Origin: Magnaporthiopsis rhizophila
Lineage: Eukaryota > Ascomycota > Sordariomycetes > Magnaporthales > Magnaporthaceae
NCBI GenBank assembly: GCA_003049465.1
Contig: PYSS01000016.1
Coordinates: 62,001 to 126,000, forward strand
Direction of reading: 5' to 3'
DNA length: 64,000 nt
In this document: one piece after another, positions 55,701 to 64,000 of the stretch
Layout of the letters: each line of letters starts with the position of its first letter
Position numbering within the stretch: the stretch's first letter is position 1
The notes under the pieces: model-generated
Databases searched by the model: none
Seen by the model: only the letters and a program-made list of their open reading frames with translations
What the model was told of the DNA's origin: nothing
Made by a program: the position numbers and the translations under genes

Positions 55701-56840
55701 ATGCCCCCCAAAATGGTCGGCCAAGAAGGCACTCCGCGCGGCAGCGTCACACGGCTCCACGGGCTGAACGCGTACGTCACGGAGCCGGCCGACGGCAGAC
55801 AGATCAAGGGCGTCGTCGTCATCGTGTCGGACGCCTACGGCTGGCAGTTTACCAACAGCCGCCTGCTCGCCGACCGCTATGCCGACAAGGGCGGCTACCG
55901 CGTGCTGCTGCCCGACTTTTTTGACGGTGAGATTTCGGTCCGCACTTAGGTGGTCTCTTTTCAAGCCGCGCTGGCCTTGAGACTGACGCGTTTCTTTTTT
56001 TCTTCTCCGCCTAGGCCATGCCTGTCCCGCATGGATGGTTGAGTCACTGCGCGTCATGATGGGGCCGGGGAACATTTTGTCCAGGGCGTAGGTCTTCTTT
56101 TTCTGTTGTCTCCCCTTCCACTTTCCATTAAAAGTTGCTGCCGGAAGCCGCCCGAGATTCCTTGCTTCCCAAGGCCTTGGTACCCAGCATCCCCTGCGCT
56201 GCACAGCACAGGCCCACCCCCAACTGCCGTCCGCGCCAAGCAGTTCACACTACCACATCCCGAAGCAACAAAACACACGCCACGTGCCTCCCGTCGTCAA
56301 CTAACACCACCACCACACCCCCACAGATACGCTGCACTCTGGGTCGCCTACGCCTTCATCCCCTTCGTCGTGTCCCAGCAGCTGCTCAGCGACGCCTACT
56401 CGACCGTCGCCAGCTTCTTCTCGGCTGTGCGCGCGGGACCTGAGGCCAGCCGGGGCCTGCCCGTCTTCGCCGCCGGCTTCTCGTGGGGCGCCCGCCAGGC
56501 CGTCCTGCTGGCCGGCGGTTCCGAGGGCCCGGGCGGCCGACCCCTGGTCGATGCCGTCTTCGCCGGCCATCCGGCCTCCAACCTGGCCGTGCCGGCCGAC
56601 GTCGAGCGCGCCGCCGTGCCCGTGTCGTTCGCCGTCGGCGACCGCGACCACGGCATGCCCAGGGACAAGCTCGAGCGCCTCGAGGCGGCCGCCAAGGCCG
56701 TCGGCGGCGAGGTGCGCCTGTACAAGGGCGTCGGCAACGGCTTCTGCGTCGGCGCCGACTTGGCGGCCAAGGATGCGGGCGAGGCCGTCGAGGACGCCCA
56801 GGAGCAGGCGATTGCGTGGTTCGGCGCGCTGACCAAGTAG
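55701..56840 (+). CDS. Dienelactone hydrolase-family protein with altered active site
   Basis: Exons 55701-55926, 56015-56087 and 56327-56840 keep phase and encode 270 aa with an alpha/beta-hydrolase DLH fold: VVIVSDAYGWQFTNSRLLAD, YRVLLPDFFDGHACP, VFAAGFSWGARQAVLLAGG, DAVFAGHPASNLAVP, SFAVGDRDHGMP and EVRLYKGVGNGFCVGAD. In classical DLH enzymes the nucleophile is Cys (GxCxG); here the elbow is GFSWGA with Ser. The usual catalytic His in the HGF motif near the C-terminus reads NGF. The Asp candidate in GDRDHG is present and is followed by a His that might substitute. No signal peptide, so likely cytosolic. Fungal homologues are often annotated AIM2-like. The second intron is long (239 nt). 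Substrate unknown. Confidence 0.82.
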
Positions 56841-57115
56841 AGCATGGTCGGCTGTGGGTTCTCTGTCTCTGATGTGTGGCTGTGACTGGTGACAGGGGGC
56901 GCCGGGGTCGGTCGGTGTGTGATTTGATTTGGACTGCAGCGAGGTTAATTCATGGCAACACTTGCTCGTTTTTCTTTTGTCAGTTATCTGGTGCTTGTCA
57001 CCCTTGTATTATTGAAAGATTGGTTCTGGCAACATTTATAGCGTGGGCGGGGGAGATGAAAACAGCCAAGGGCTACGGTAGTGGCATAAACAGCAGCAGA
57101 CCTGCCAACCTGAGC

Positions 57116-57817
57116 TCACGGTCCAGGCGACTTCCTCGCAACAACCCACAGAAAGGTCGCATCGACACCACACTCCCTGACCTCGGACTGCACAATCTCG
57201 AACCCGGCCTCCCTAACCTTGTCCAGCGTGCCCTCGGCCCCGAACCCGGACCAGTACATCCACCCCTTCTCGTGCAGCCACTCCTCCAAAACCAGGCCCT
57301 CCCTCGGCTTGGCGTCAAAGTTGGCGACGAAGTAGCCGCCCGGCCGCAGCCAGTCGTGCAGCCTGCGCAGCATCTCGACCTGCTCGGCGCGCGGCAGGTG
57401 GACGAAGCTGTAGAGCGCCAGCGCGCCGTCGAACGAGCCGGGGCCGAACGAGAGAGCGCACATGTCGCCCTCCACCCAGGAGACGCGGGCCGCCTCGGCA
57501 GCCAGGTTGGCCCTGCCGAGCGAGACCTGCGCGCTCGATATGTCGTTGGCCGCCACGCGCACCCTGGACGAGCTGGCCAGGAGGCGCGCCGTGGCGGGCA
57601 AGCCGGCGCCCGCGCCGAGTTCCAGGATGGCTATAGCATCGCCGTCGCCGGCCGTGGAGGAGGGGATGTCGAGGAGGCTGATCAGCTTGTCGACGAACTC
57701 GAGGCGTATCAGCCACCGGTCTTTGGTCCAGGCGTTGTAGGTTGGGGCGATGGCGTCGTAGGATTCCTTGATGCGCTCCTTGAGGTTTTTCGGCGCGCTG
57801 TGCTCTGGGGTGGCCAT
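57116..57817 (-). CDS. SAM-dependent methyltransferase, class I
   Basis: Single exon. The start at 57817 (MATPEHSAPKNLKERIKESY) gives 233 aa; an in-frame Met at 57913 adds 32 residues that look like leader sequence. Motif I is AILELGAGAGLPATARLLA, then NDISSAQVSLGRANL, motif EGDMCALSFGPGSFDGALAL, YSFVHLPRAEQVEMLRRLHD, LRPGGYFVANF. Together these fit the Methyltransf_25/11 fold binding S-adenosylmethionine. The substrate cannot be inferred. The gene is divergent from the stomatin-like gene across about 680 bp. The ending (FLWVVARKSPGP) is normal for the family. Confidence 0.85.
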   Translation of the reverse strand: MATPEHSAPKNLKERIKESYDAIAPTYNAWTKDRWLIRLEFVDKLISLLDIPSSTAGDGDAIAILELGAGAGLPATARLLASSSRVRVAANDISSAQVSLGRANLAAEAARVSWVEGDMCALSFGPGSFDGALALYSFVHLPRAEQVEMLRRLHDWLRPGGYFVANFDAKPREGLVLEEWLHEKGWMYWSGFGAEGTLDKVREAGFEIVQSEVRECGVDATFLWVVARKSPGP

Positions 57818-58499
57818 TTTTTCCAAGGATTGACACTGGTAAATGTAACCCAAAAATCTGTTCTTTTGTACCGTGTATTCCTCGATGCTTGCTGCTATCT
57901 TCAAGGTGGTCAACTGGTAGGTAGGTATACTATGCTTAATGCTGGTTCATGACCGCTTGGCGGGGCTTGCCAAGAAAAAGAGAGAGCCTCGAACTTGAGC
58001 TCTACCGGGTCGCTCCTGCACAACACCGAGACAACAGGGAGGAAGGCACAACTGGTCGGGCAGTCACGTCACCCCTGCCCGTGGCATTCGCTGAGGGGAC
58101 AATTTCCCCGCGCCGTTGAAAGTTCACCCTAACCCCACCACGGTCGTTGTCATCAGTAGATCGCGCACGACTTCCTCCATCGCACAGCAGTGGGAAAAAG
58201 ACCGGACGCGTACTGAGGTTGTTAAAAGCCAATGCAGGATACTGAAAGAGGTTTCCAAACTAGGAAGTTTCTGTTCTGTTGAGAGCATTCTACCCCTGTC
58301 GACAACTTGCGCTGACGGGGAATCCTCGGCTGAAATTGGCCGCTGACGTCCAGCTTTGGTGGAACCAGAGTCCGTCATTGAGCTGACCCGACAAGCATTT
58401 TCGACTGGAGCTTTGCGAACTGCCCGCCCGCTCGAGCCTCGATCGACAGCTGCTACTCTCCCCTCGCAACAATCCCCAGCAAATGCGACGCCGGTGACG
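57818..58499. other. Shared divergent promoter region
   Basis: Lies between the methyltransferase (minus) and stomatin-like gene (plus). The right end contains the stomatin-like gene leader with a four-codon upstream ORF. Confidence 0.5.
58483..58497 (+). promoter_or_regulatory. Minimal upstream ORF (four codons) before the stomatin-like gene
   Basis: ATGCGACGCCGGTGA ends two bases before the main ATG at 58500. It encodes Met-Arg-Arg-Arg. If in the mRNA leader it could lower initiation at the main start or force reinitiation or leaky scanning. Confidence 0.4.
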
Positions 58500-59937
58500 A
58501 TGGCAACTGCTCTAGCGCACAAGAGCATGGCGACAGGCCGTGGCCTGCTGCTCGCCCCCTCAACCCGCGCCGTCGCCCTGCCGTTCGGACACGCCGCCGT
58601 CGCCAGGACAGCCCTGCTGGCGGCCGCCGCCACATCGCGAACAGCAACAATCCCAGCACCCCACCGACGCGCATTTACCAGCGGCCCAGACGGTGGCAGC
58701 TCCAGCGGCTATGGCGCGCCGTCGCCCCTAATCCCTCACTACCAGGCGCCCTCTGGCGGCGGTGGCAGCCTGCCGTCGTACTTCCAGCGGCCCTCTCTCC
58801 CCGCCAACACCATCGTGCGCTTCGTTCCGCAGCAGACGGCCTGGATCGTCGAGCGCATGGGCAAGTTCAACCGCATCCTGCAGCCGGGTCTCGCTATCCT
58901 GATACCCTTCCTCGACCGCATCGCCTATGTCAAGTCGCTCAAGGAGGTCGCCCTCGAGATCCCGTCGCAGAGCGCCATCACGGCCGACAACGTCACTCTC
59001 GAGCTCGACGGCGTGCTCTACACGCGCGTGTTTGACGCCTACAAGGCTAGGTGTGTTTTCTTTTCTCGCTCTCTGCCCGTCCTGTATTTGCTCCTTGGGT
59101 TGCCTGGGGAATCTCAACCACTAACCCCATCTCTTCTTGCCCTCCAGCTATGGCGTCGAGGACGCCGAATACGCCATCTCGCAGCTCGCGCAGACGACGA
59201 TGCGGTCCGAAATCGGCCAGCTGACGCTCGACCACGTGCTCAAGGAGCGCGCCGCCCTCAACACAAACATCACGGCCGCCATCAACGAGGCCGCCCAGGC
59301 CTGGGGCGTGACGTGCCTGCGCTACGAGATCCGCGACATCCACGCACCCGCCGCTGTCGTCGAGGCCATGCACCGCCAGGTCACGGCCGAGCGCTCCAAG
59401 CGGGCCGAGATCCTCGAGTCCGAGGGTCAGCGCCAGAGCGCCATCAACATCGCCGAGGGCCGCAAGCAGTCCGTCATCCTAGCCTCGGAGGCTCTGCGCG
59501 CCGAGAACATCAACCGCGCCAGCGGCGAGGCTGAGGCTATCCTACTCCGCGCCAGGGCCACCGCCGAGGGTATCGACGCCGTCGCCCGTAGCATCGCCGA
59601 GGGCAGGGACGCCGCCCAGGGCGCCGTCAGCCTGTCGGTGGCCGAGAAGTACGTCGATGCCTTCGGCCGCCTCGCCAAGGAGGGCACCGCCGTCGTCGTC
59701 CCTGGCAACGTCGGCGACATTGGCGGCATGATCGCCACCGCCCTCAGCGTCTACGGCAAGGTCGGTGACGCTCAGGCCAAGACCATGGCCTCCGGCGTCG
59801 TCAAGGGCGCCGCCTCCGCCGCCGATGAGGCTGCTGCTGTTGGTAGCCCCAAGACCGAGTCCCCCGCCGATCACAACAGGTCCATGCGCGATAGCATCGT
59901 TGCCGACTTTGACCGGGCCACGGAGACGCAGAGGTAG
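58500..59937 (+). CDS. Mitochondrial stomatin-like protein 2 (SPFH/prohibitin family)
   Basis: Exons 58500-59050 and 59148-59937 (donor GTGTGT, acceptor CCTCCAG after CTAAC, phase 2) encode 446 aa. The N-terminal ~60 residues (MATALAHKSMATGRG, later RRAFTSG) are Ser/Ala/Arg-rich, as in a mitochondrial presequence. The SPFH domain follows: NTIVRFVPQQTAWIVERMGK, LQPGLAILIPFLDRIAYVKS, LEIPSQSAITADNVTLELDG, YGVEDAEYAISQLAQTTMRS, IGQLTLDHVLKERAALNTNI, TCLRYEIRDI and VVEAMHRQVTAERSKRAEIL. The Ala/Glu-rich coiled coil (QSAINIAEGRKQSVILASEA) is typical. STOML2 proteins scaffold cardiolipin-rich inner-membrane domains and stabilise respiratory complexes. The tail (about residues 380-446) is low-complexity. 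Confidence 0.93.
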
Positions 59938-61039
59938 AGGAAGGCGGGAAAATCACCGCTTGAGAGTGGAGCGCACTTGAAGGGTTCAAGGGCCTTGCTG
60001 GCCTTTTCGTGTACAATATTGCTGCATTTTGGAGGGTTTCATGATATCACTGGCACGTGAGAGAAACGCCAAAGGGAACACAACGCAATTACGGCAAAAA
60101 AAGCATCGGCGGGGCGTCAACTGGTGGACGTTTATCGGTGCATTTATCTTTTTTCTTTTTTTTTTCTTTTGGGGTCTTCTTTCGTCTCATCTCGCAGCTC
60201 AAGGCTCAATACAACATGCGCCCTTCGGGTATGACGAACTGTGACCACCCGAACTTGAGCTGGCTGGCGAACCCGAACGCAACGTTGTAGCTAGGCTTTG
60301 GCGGCTCTTCCCTTATAGCCTCATTGATAACGTATGCTATGGCCAAGTTGCTGCGCTGGTCCAGATGTGCTCTGGTTCCCGCGTTATAGCCCCATTCGCC
60401 CTGCGCCACCAAAGCTTGCCATCCCGCCAGCCTCTCAACATATGCGGCGCTCTACTCCCAGCCTCCTTTAGACTTCACAAGCTTTTCCCTAGACTTGTAC
60501 TTGAGAATCCTGCAGTGTAAAGCCCTGAACGCTCTGTCCCTTGAAAGAACCGACCATCCACTACCGCCGCCTGACGCAGCCCGGGTCATGCTACCAATCC
60601 ATCTTCGGGTGGACGGCATCTTATCGCGTTCCAGATATACAAAGGCTCCTCAGTTTCTCGCCAGATACCCCGCCAGCCCTTATGCAAGGCTGAGAACATA
60701 CACATAGGTGCACACTCGAGATCATTCTGGCTAGACTTGCGTACTTTGGTAGTCACGCTTCCAGGGCACTGCCCCGTACAGCAGCCGCTACGTGGGTGTC
60801 GGGACAAGAGCAACTGTTCATATGGGCGGATCTGCTACTGGATTTGCGAGCCGGATGGTTTCTTTAGATGCCCGGAAACGGGCCTCACGTTGTCAAATCA
60901 TCATATTGGGGGATCATCCAAAACATGTTGTGGACTTGGTAGAAACGAGAAGGCAAAACAAAAGAGAAAAAAAAGGCATGCCAGAAAAGCAGGGAAATAG
61001 GAAAACGGAAAGATAGGAAGACATAAAATAGGCAAACAT
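59938..61039. other. Intergenic, no gene recognised
   Basis: Short frames only. The right end degenerates into A/G-rich sequence grading into the satellite array. Confidence 0.5.
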
Positions 61040-61876
61040 GAAGACAGGAAGACAGGAAGACAGGAAGACAGGAAGACAGGAAGACAGGAAGACAGGAAGA
61101 CAGGAAGACAGGAAGACAGGAAGACAGGAAGACAGGAAGACAGGAAGACAGGAAGACAGGAAGACAGGAAGACAGGAAGACAGGAAGACAGGAAGACAGG
61201 AAGACAGGAAGACAGGAAGACAGGAAGACAGGAAGACAGGAAGACAGGAAGACAGGAAGACAGGAAGACAGGAAGACAGGAAGACAGGAAGACAGGAAGA
61301 CAGGAAGACAGGAAGACAGGAAGACAGGAAGACAGGAAGACAGGAAGACAGGAAGACAGGAAGACAGGAAGACAGGAAGACAGGAAGACAGGAAGACAGG
61401 AAGACAGGAAGACAGGAAGACAGGAAGACAGGAAGACAGGAAGACAGGAAGACAGGAAGACAGGAAGACAGGAAGACAGGAAGACAGGAAGACAGGAAGA
61501 CAGGAAGACAGGAAGACAGGAAGACAGGAAGACAGGAAGACAGGAAGACAGGAAGACAGGAAGACAGGAAGACAGGAAGACAGGAAGACAGGAAGACAGG
61601 AAGACAGGAAGACAGGAAGACAGGAAGACAGGAAGACAGGAAGACAGGAAGACAGGAAGACAGGAAGACAGGAAGACAGGAAGACAGGAAGACAGGAAGA
61701 CAGGAAGACAGGAAGACAGGAAGACAGGAAGACAGGAAGACAGGAAGACAGGAAGACAGGAAGACAGGAAGACAGGAAGACAGGAAGACAGGAAGACAGG
61801 AAGACAGGAAGACAGGAAGACAGGAAGACAGGAAGACAGGAAGACAGGAAGACAGGAAGACAGGAAGACAGGAAGA
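61040..61876. repeat. 8-bp satellite GGAAGACA, about 105 copies
   Basis: Near-perfect tandem array of an octamer over 837 bp, flanked by diverged copies (GGAAAAC, GGAAGGCA) on both sides. Because 8 is not a multiple of 3, all three frames of a strand give the same 8-residue repeat (KTGRQEDR on plus, LPVFLSSC on minus), and neither contains a stop, so long open frames here are not evidence of a gene. Confidence 0.97.
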
Positions 61877-62181
61877 GGAAGGCAGGAACAGGAAGGCAGG
61901 AACGAGCTAGCTCTAAGGTGCACCCCAAAGAGCGTAGGTGTCCCGAACCACCTCTCCATTCTCGGCGTACGCCTGCCTGTTGTAGCACCAGTAGAAAGAG
62001 CCGTCGTTGGTGTCAACCTCGCGGTCGAGGTGGTGGCTCACCCCGTCGTTTGATGGGTGCTCGTAGCTCATGTCGCCGTTGGCGTGGGCGAAGACGGGGC
62101 GGCCCGTGTACAGCTCGTGATACTGCGGCGCGTACCCGTTGACGTACAGGCCGGGGACGGCAACCTGACCCTGGCAGCGGC

Positions 62182-62229
62182 GGAGGCCCTGGACGAGCCG
62201 GCGGCGGAGGCCCCGGACGAGCCGGCGGT
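62182..62229. repeat. 24-bp tandem duplication inside the relic
   Basis: Two copies starting at 62182 and 62206, differing at two positions, adding eight residues (RRLVRGLR/RRLVQGLR on the minus strand). Confidence 0.85.
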
Positions 62230-62453
62230 GGAGACCCCCGCGCATCGTGCGGCCGCCGGGTCCGTTCACGCGCGGGATGACCCAGCAGTCGACCGTGCAG
62301 TCTCGGCGCCGGAGGTCCTGGGGCGTGTTTGCGCGGAACTGCAGCAGCAGCAGGATCTGGCCGTCGAAGCAGAAGATCTGGGGACATTGGTACTCATCGC
62401 GTATCTGGGGAGGAGTTCAGGTTTCCGCATTGCCCGTTAGCCTGGGTACCCAA

Positions 62454-62478
62454 GGTAGGTAGGTAGGTAGGTAGGTAG
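62454..62478. repeat. (GGTA)n tetranucleotide, about six copies
   Basis: Short perfect tandem array inside the intron of the minus-strand relic. Confidence 0.9.
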
Positions 62479-63594
62479 CGCGGCACGGGATACAGGCACA
62501 AGGCGGGGGTGAGACAAGGTCGGGGGGTACGAAAATGAAACGGGAAATCGGAGAAGAGAACGAAACGTATGCTACAAACCCTCGAAGCTCTTTCGCGAGC
62601 GAGTGGCTGATAAGAGCGCCATTTTGCCACTAATGGGCGGCGATTAGGTTCCTCTCGAACTCGCCGATGACGAGCCGGAGCTTGGACCCGAACTTTAGCG
62701 AGTAAGCGGTATCGACCTTGTGGTTGCTGTCTCCGGTCCGCGGCTTGGATTCGCAGGTCTGCAAAGCCGCCGGGAACGCGTTCCACGCGGCCAGCGCGAC
62801 GTTTGAGACCTCGGTGTGGAAGAAGAGAGCTATGCCAGCCTCGGTGTCGAAGCGGTAGTACCGCCGGTTGGGCCGCTCGCCGTACGAGTCCAGCCGCAGC
62901 TGTTCGTCGGCAAAGGCTGGGAGCATCGCCGACTCCCAGTCGGCATAGGTCACGCTCACACCGTTTACGCCCGTGACCCAAGTGTGCACGGCCAAGCGGG
63001 TGATGGGTTCGAGCCTCTTGGTCCACTCCTTGTCGGTTCTCGATCTGTAACCTGTGAGGTGGATGTTGGTGTTTAGATCCTCTCTGAGGAGGTCCGTGAA
63101 CCGCACCGACGTGGTTACCGGCCGGGGAGGGAGTAGGGATGTGAATAGGGTTGGGGAAATAGGATAGGTGAGCAGGATACAGGAGCGGGATAAAAGGCAG
63201 GATAGAGAACAGGATAGAGGCCAGGGTGCGGGATGAAAAAAGAAGATAGGGAGAGGACACAGAAAAGATATAGGAAAGGAAATGTGTACGTGCCCTTATA
63301 GCCCTTATATTTCCAAGGACGACTCGACAGTGAACTTTGCAGCCCCCGTTCGCTCCGTCCCTACCCTCCCGCCGTTTTGCCTCGAAATTAACAAGAAAAA
63401 AAAAGTCGCCTAAAATGCTCTTCAGTCCAGCTACAAAAAAAGCACCAAGGCTGGAGGGGAACCACCCCGCAAACACCCTCGGCTCTCCCCCCGTTCCCTC
63501 GTGCCATGATGCAATTGCGGGAGAGTGTTGCCAGAAAAAAAAATCGAGGAGGTTGTCGGCGGCATTGGCGAAAAGTAGGGCGTGCCAGGACGCT

Positions 63595-64000
63595 ATGGTA
63601 GGCTTCACCGTCACTAACAGGGGCGGTCCTCTCAAGGTCACCGCGGACTGGCAACCGGAAAACAGGCCAGCACCGCAATCCCGCCGGGAGCTGGAGCGGA
63701 GCATAAAGGAGATGCAAAGGTCGGTGGGCCTCAATTTGGAAAAGGGCGCAGCGGACCGCGCGGCGCCGGCGGCGGTGTTACTGGACGCGCGCAGGATGCC
63801 GCTCCAGACGCCCTCAACCCACTGTCATCAACGGGGGCAACTCGTTCAAATCCGCCGCGGGCGCGTAAACCCAGAAGGAGGCGAAAAAACGGCAGCACGG
63901 CGTTGGATGCAACCTAAGCAGGAAGTATCGAGAATCGGGATGCCTACGGGTGATCGTAAAATTAGCATGTTTTTTTTTTTTTTTTTCTTTAGCTGTCTGG
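63595..64000 (+). CDS. Open frame running off the window end, weak support
   Basis: ATG at 63595 opens a frame without stop to 64000 (MVGFTVTNRGGPLKVTADWQ, then RRELERSIKEMQRSVGLNLE). The first 70 codons look protein-like with a charged helical segment. The later part (about 63830 onward) is less convincing and enters a T run. It may be an exon followed by intron. No family recognised. Confidence 0.25.
   Translation, partial: MVGFTVTNRGGPLKVTADWQPENRPAPQSRRELERSIKEMQRSVGLNLEKGAADRAAPAAVLLDARRMPLQTPSTHCHQRGQLVQIRRGRVNPEGGEKTAARRWMQPKQEVSRIGMPTGDRKISMFFFFFFFSCL

Larger units (their letters stand above)
61913..63150 (-). pseudogene. Conserved fungal protein of unknown function, one internal TAG, no start codon seen
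   Basis: The upstream exon covers about 63150-62573, the downstream exon about 62403-61913 (donor GTAGCA, acceptor CCCCAG, phase 0). Motifs: SVRFTDLLREDLNTN, LAVHTWVTGVNG, GERPNRRYYRFDTEAG, LRLVIGEFERNLI, AKELRGF, then EYQCPQIFCFDGQILLLLQF, DCTVDCWVIPR, PGLYVNGYAPQYHELYTGRP and GEVVRDTYALWG. This is a frequent family in filamentous fungi with an (L)RG-x-ECPQ-F-FDG core; its function is unknown. An in-frame TAG at 62632-62630 interrupts the first exon between IAAH and WQNGALISHSL. No ATG exists in frame upstream for 150 bp. An in-frame 24-bp tandem duplication (62182-62229) inserts eight residues. Probably a recent pseudogene. Confidence 0.7.

Noticed and set aside
60885..62016. Very long ORFs of about 290-370 codons on both strands across the octamer satellite
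   Set aside because: They are produced by the stop-free 8-bp unit; all frames give the same repeated octapeptide and no non-repeat domain is attached.
62394..63734. 446-codon minus-strand frame overlapping the 61.9-63.2 kb relic
   Set aside because: It is a different frame from the one carrying the conserved motifs, so it is a shadow.

Overview
This window is nuclear DNA of a filamentous ascomycete (Pezizomycotina, probably a Sordariomycete). The reasons are short introns of about 50-110 nt with GT-AG borders and CTAAC-like branch points, strongly G/C-ending codons in the genes, a nuclear tRNA-Gly with A and B boxes, and a gene content typical of biomass-degrading moulds: GH3, GH6 and GH7 glycosidases, bicupin oxalate decarboxylase, subtilase, pepsin-like protease, LaeA-type methyltransferase, fungal rhodopsin-like membrane protein and F-box proteins. 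The spliced models below were built by hand from splice signals and reading-frame continuity.

Layout. 1-3.5 kb: a partial C2H2-type gene (minus) diverging from a frameshifted DUF7580-like relic (plus). 4.5-5.7 kb: an intact F-box gene; 6.0-7.0 kb: a broken F-box gene. 7.6-9.5 kb: TLDc-like gene. 10.9-13.2 kb: small secreted protein and a PEBP-family gene. 13.5-15.3 kb: seven-helix membrane protein. 15.4-20.8 kb: gene-poor. 20.8-22.6 kb: oxalate decarboxylase. 22.8-23.5 kb: minisatellites. 24.0-24.8 kb: zinc-finger gene with one nonsense codon. 26.4-28.8 kb: GH3. 29.1-31.0 kb: wrecked Na+/H+ antiporter. 32.5-33.8 kb: aspartic protease homologue with altered active-site motifs. 35.1-35.9 kb: secreted CVNH lectin. 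38.6-40.3 kb: eight-exon methyltransferase. 43.3-44.6 kb: subtilisin. 45.2-46.9 kb: GH7. 49.0 kb: tRNA-Gly. 50.8-52.1 kb: microsatellite and gene relic. 54.0-55.2 kb: GH6. 55.7-56.8 kb: dienelactone-hydrolase-like protein. 57.1-57.8 kb: methyltransferase. 58.5-59.9 kb: stomatin-like protein. 61.0-61.9 kb: an 8-bp satellite of about 105 copies. 61.9-63.2 kb: a conserved fungal gene with an internal stop.

How the genes fit together. Secreted functions dominate. GH7, GH6 and GH3 enzymes together cover chain-end attack on cellulose and release of small sugars. Oxalate decarboxylase controls external oxalate and pH. The subtilase digests protein and the CVNH protein may bind glycans. Neither cellulase carries a CBM1 module. 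I see no biosynthetic cluster and no CRISPR, phage or plasmid feature. About six of some 22 protein-coding loci are relics; several carry frameshifts and two carry a single in-frame TAG, which could reflect real decay, RIP-like C-to-T change or consensus errors. I did not find a convincing new multi-gene system; the best leads are the altered aspartic protease, the unusual hydrolase, the pseudogene cluster and the satellites.
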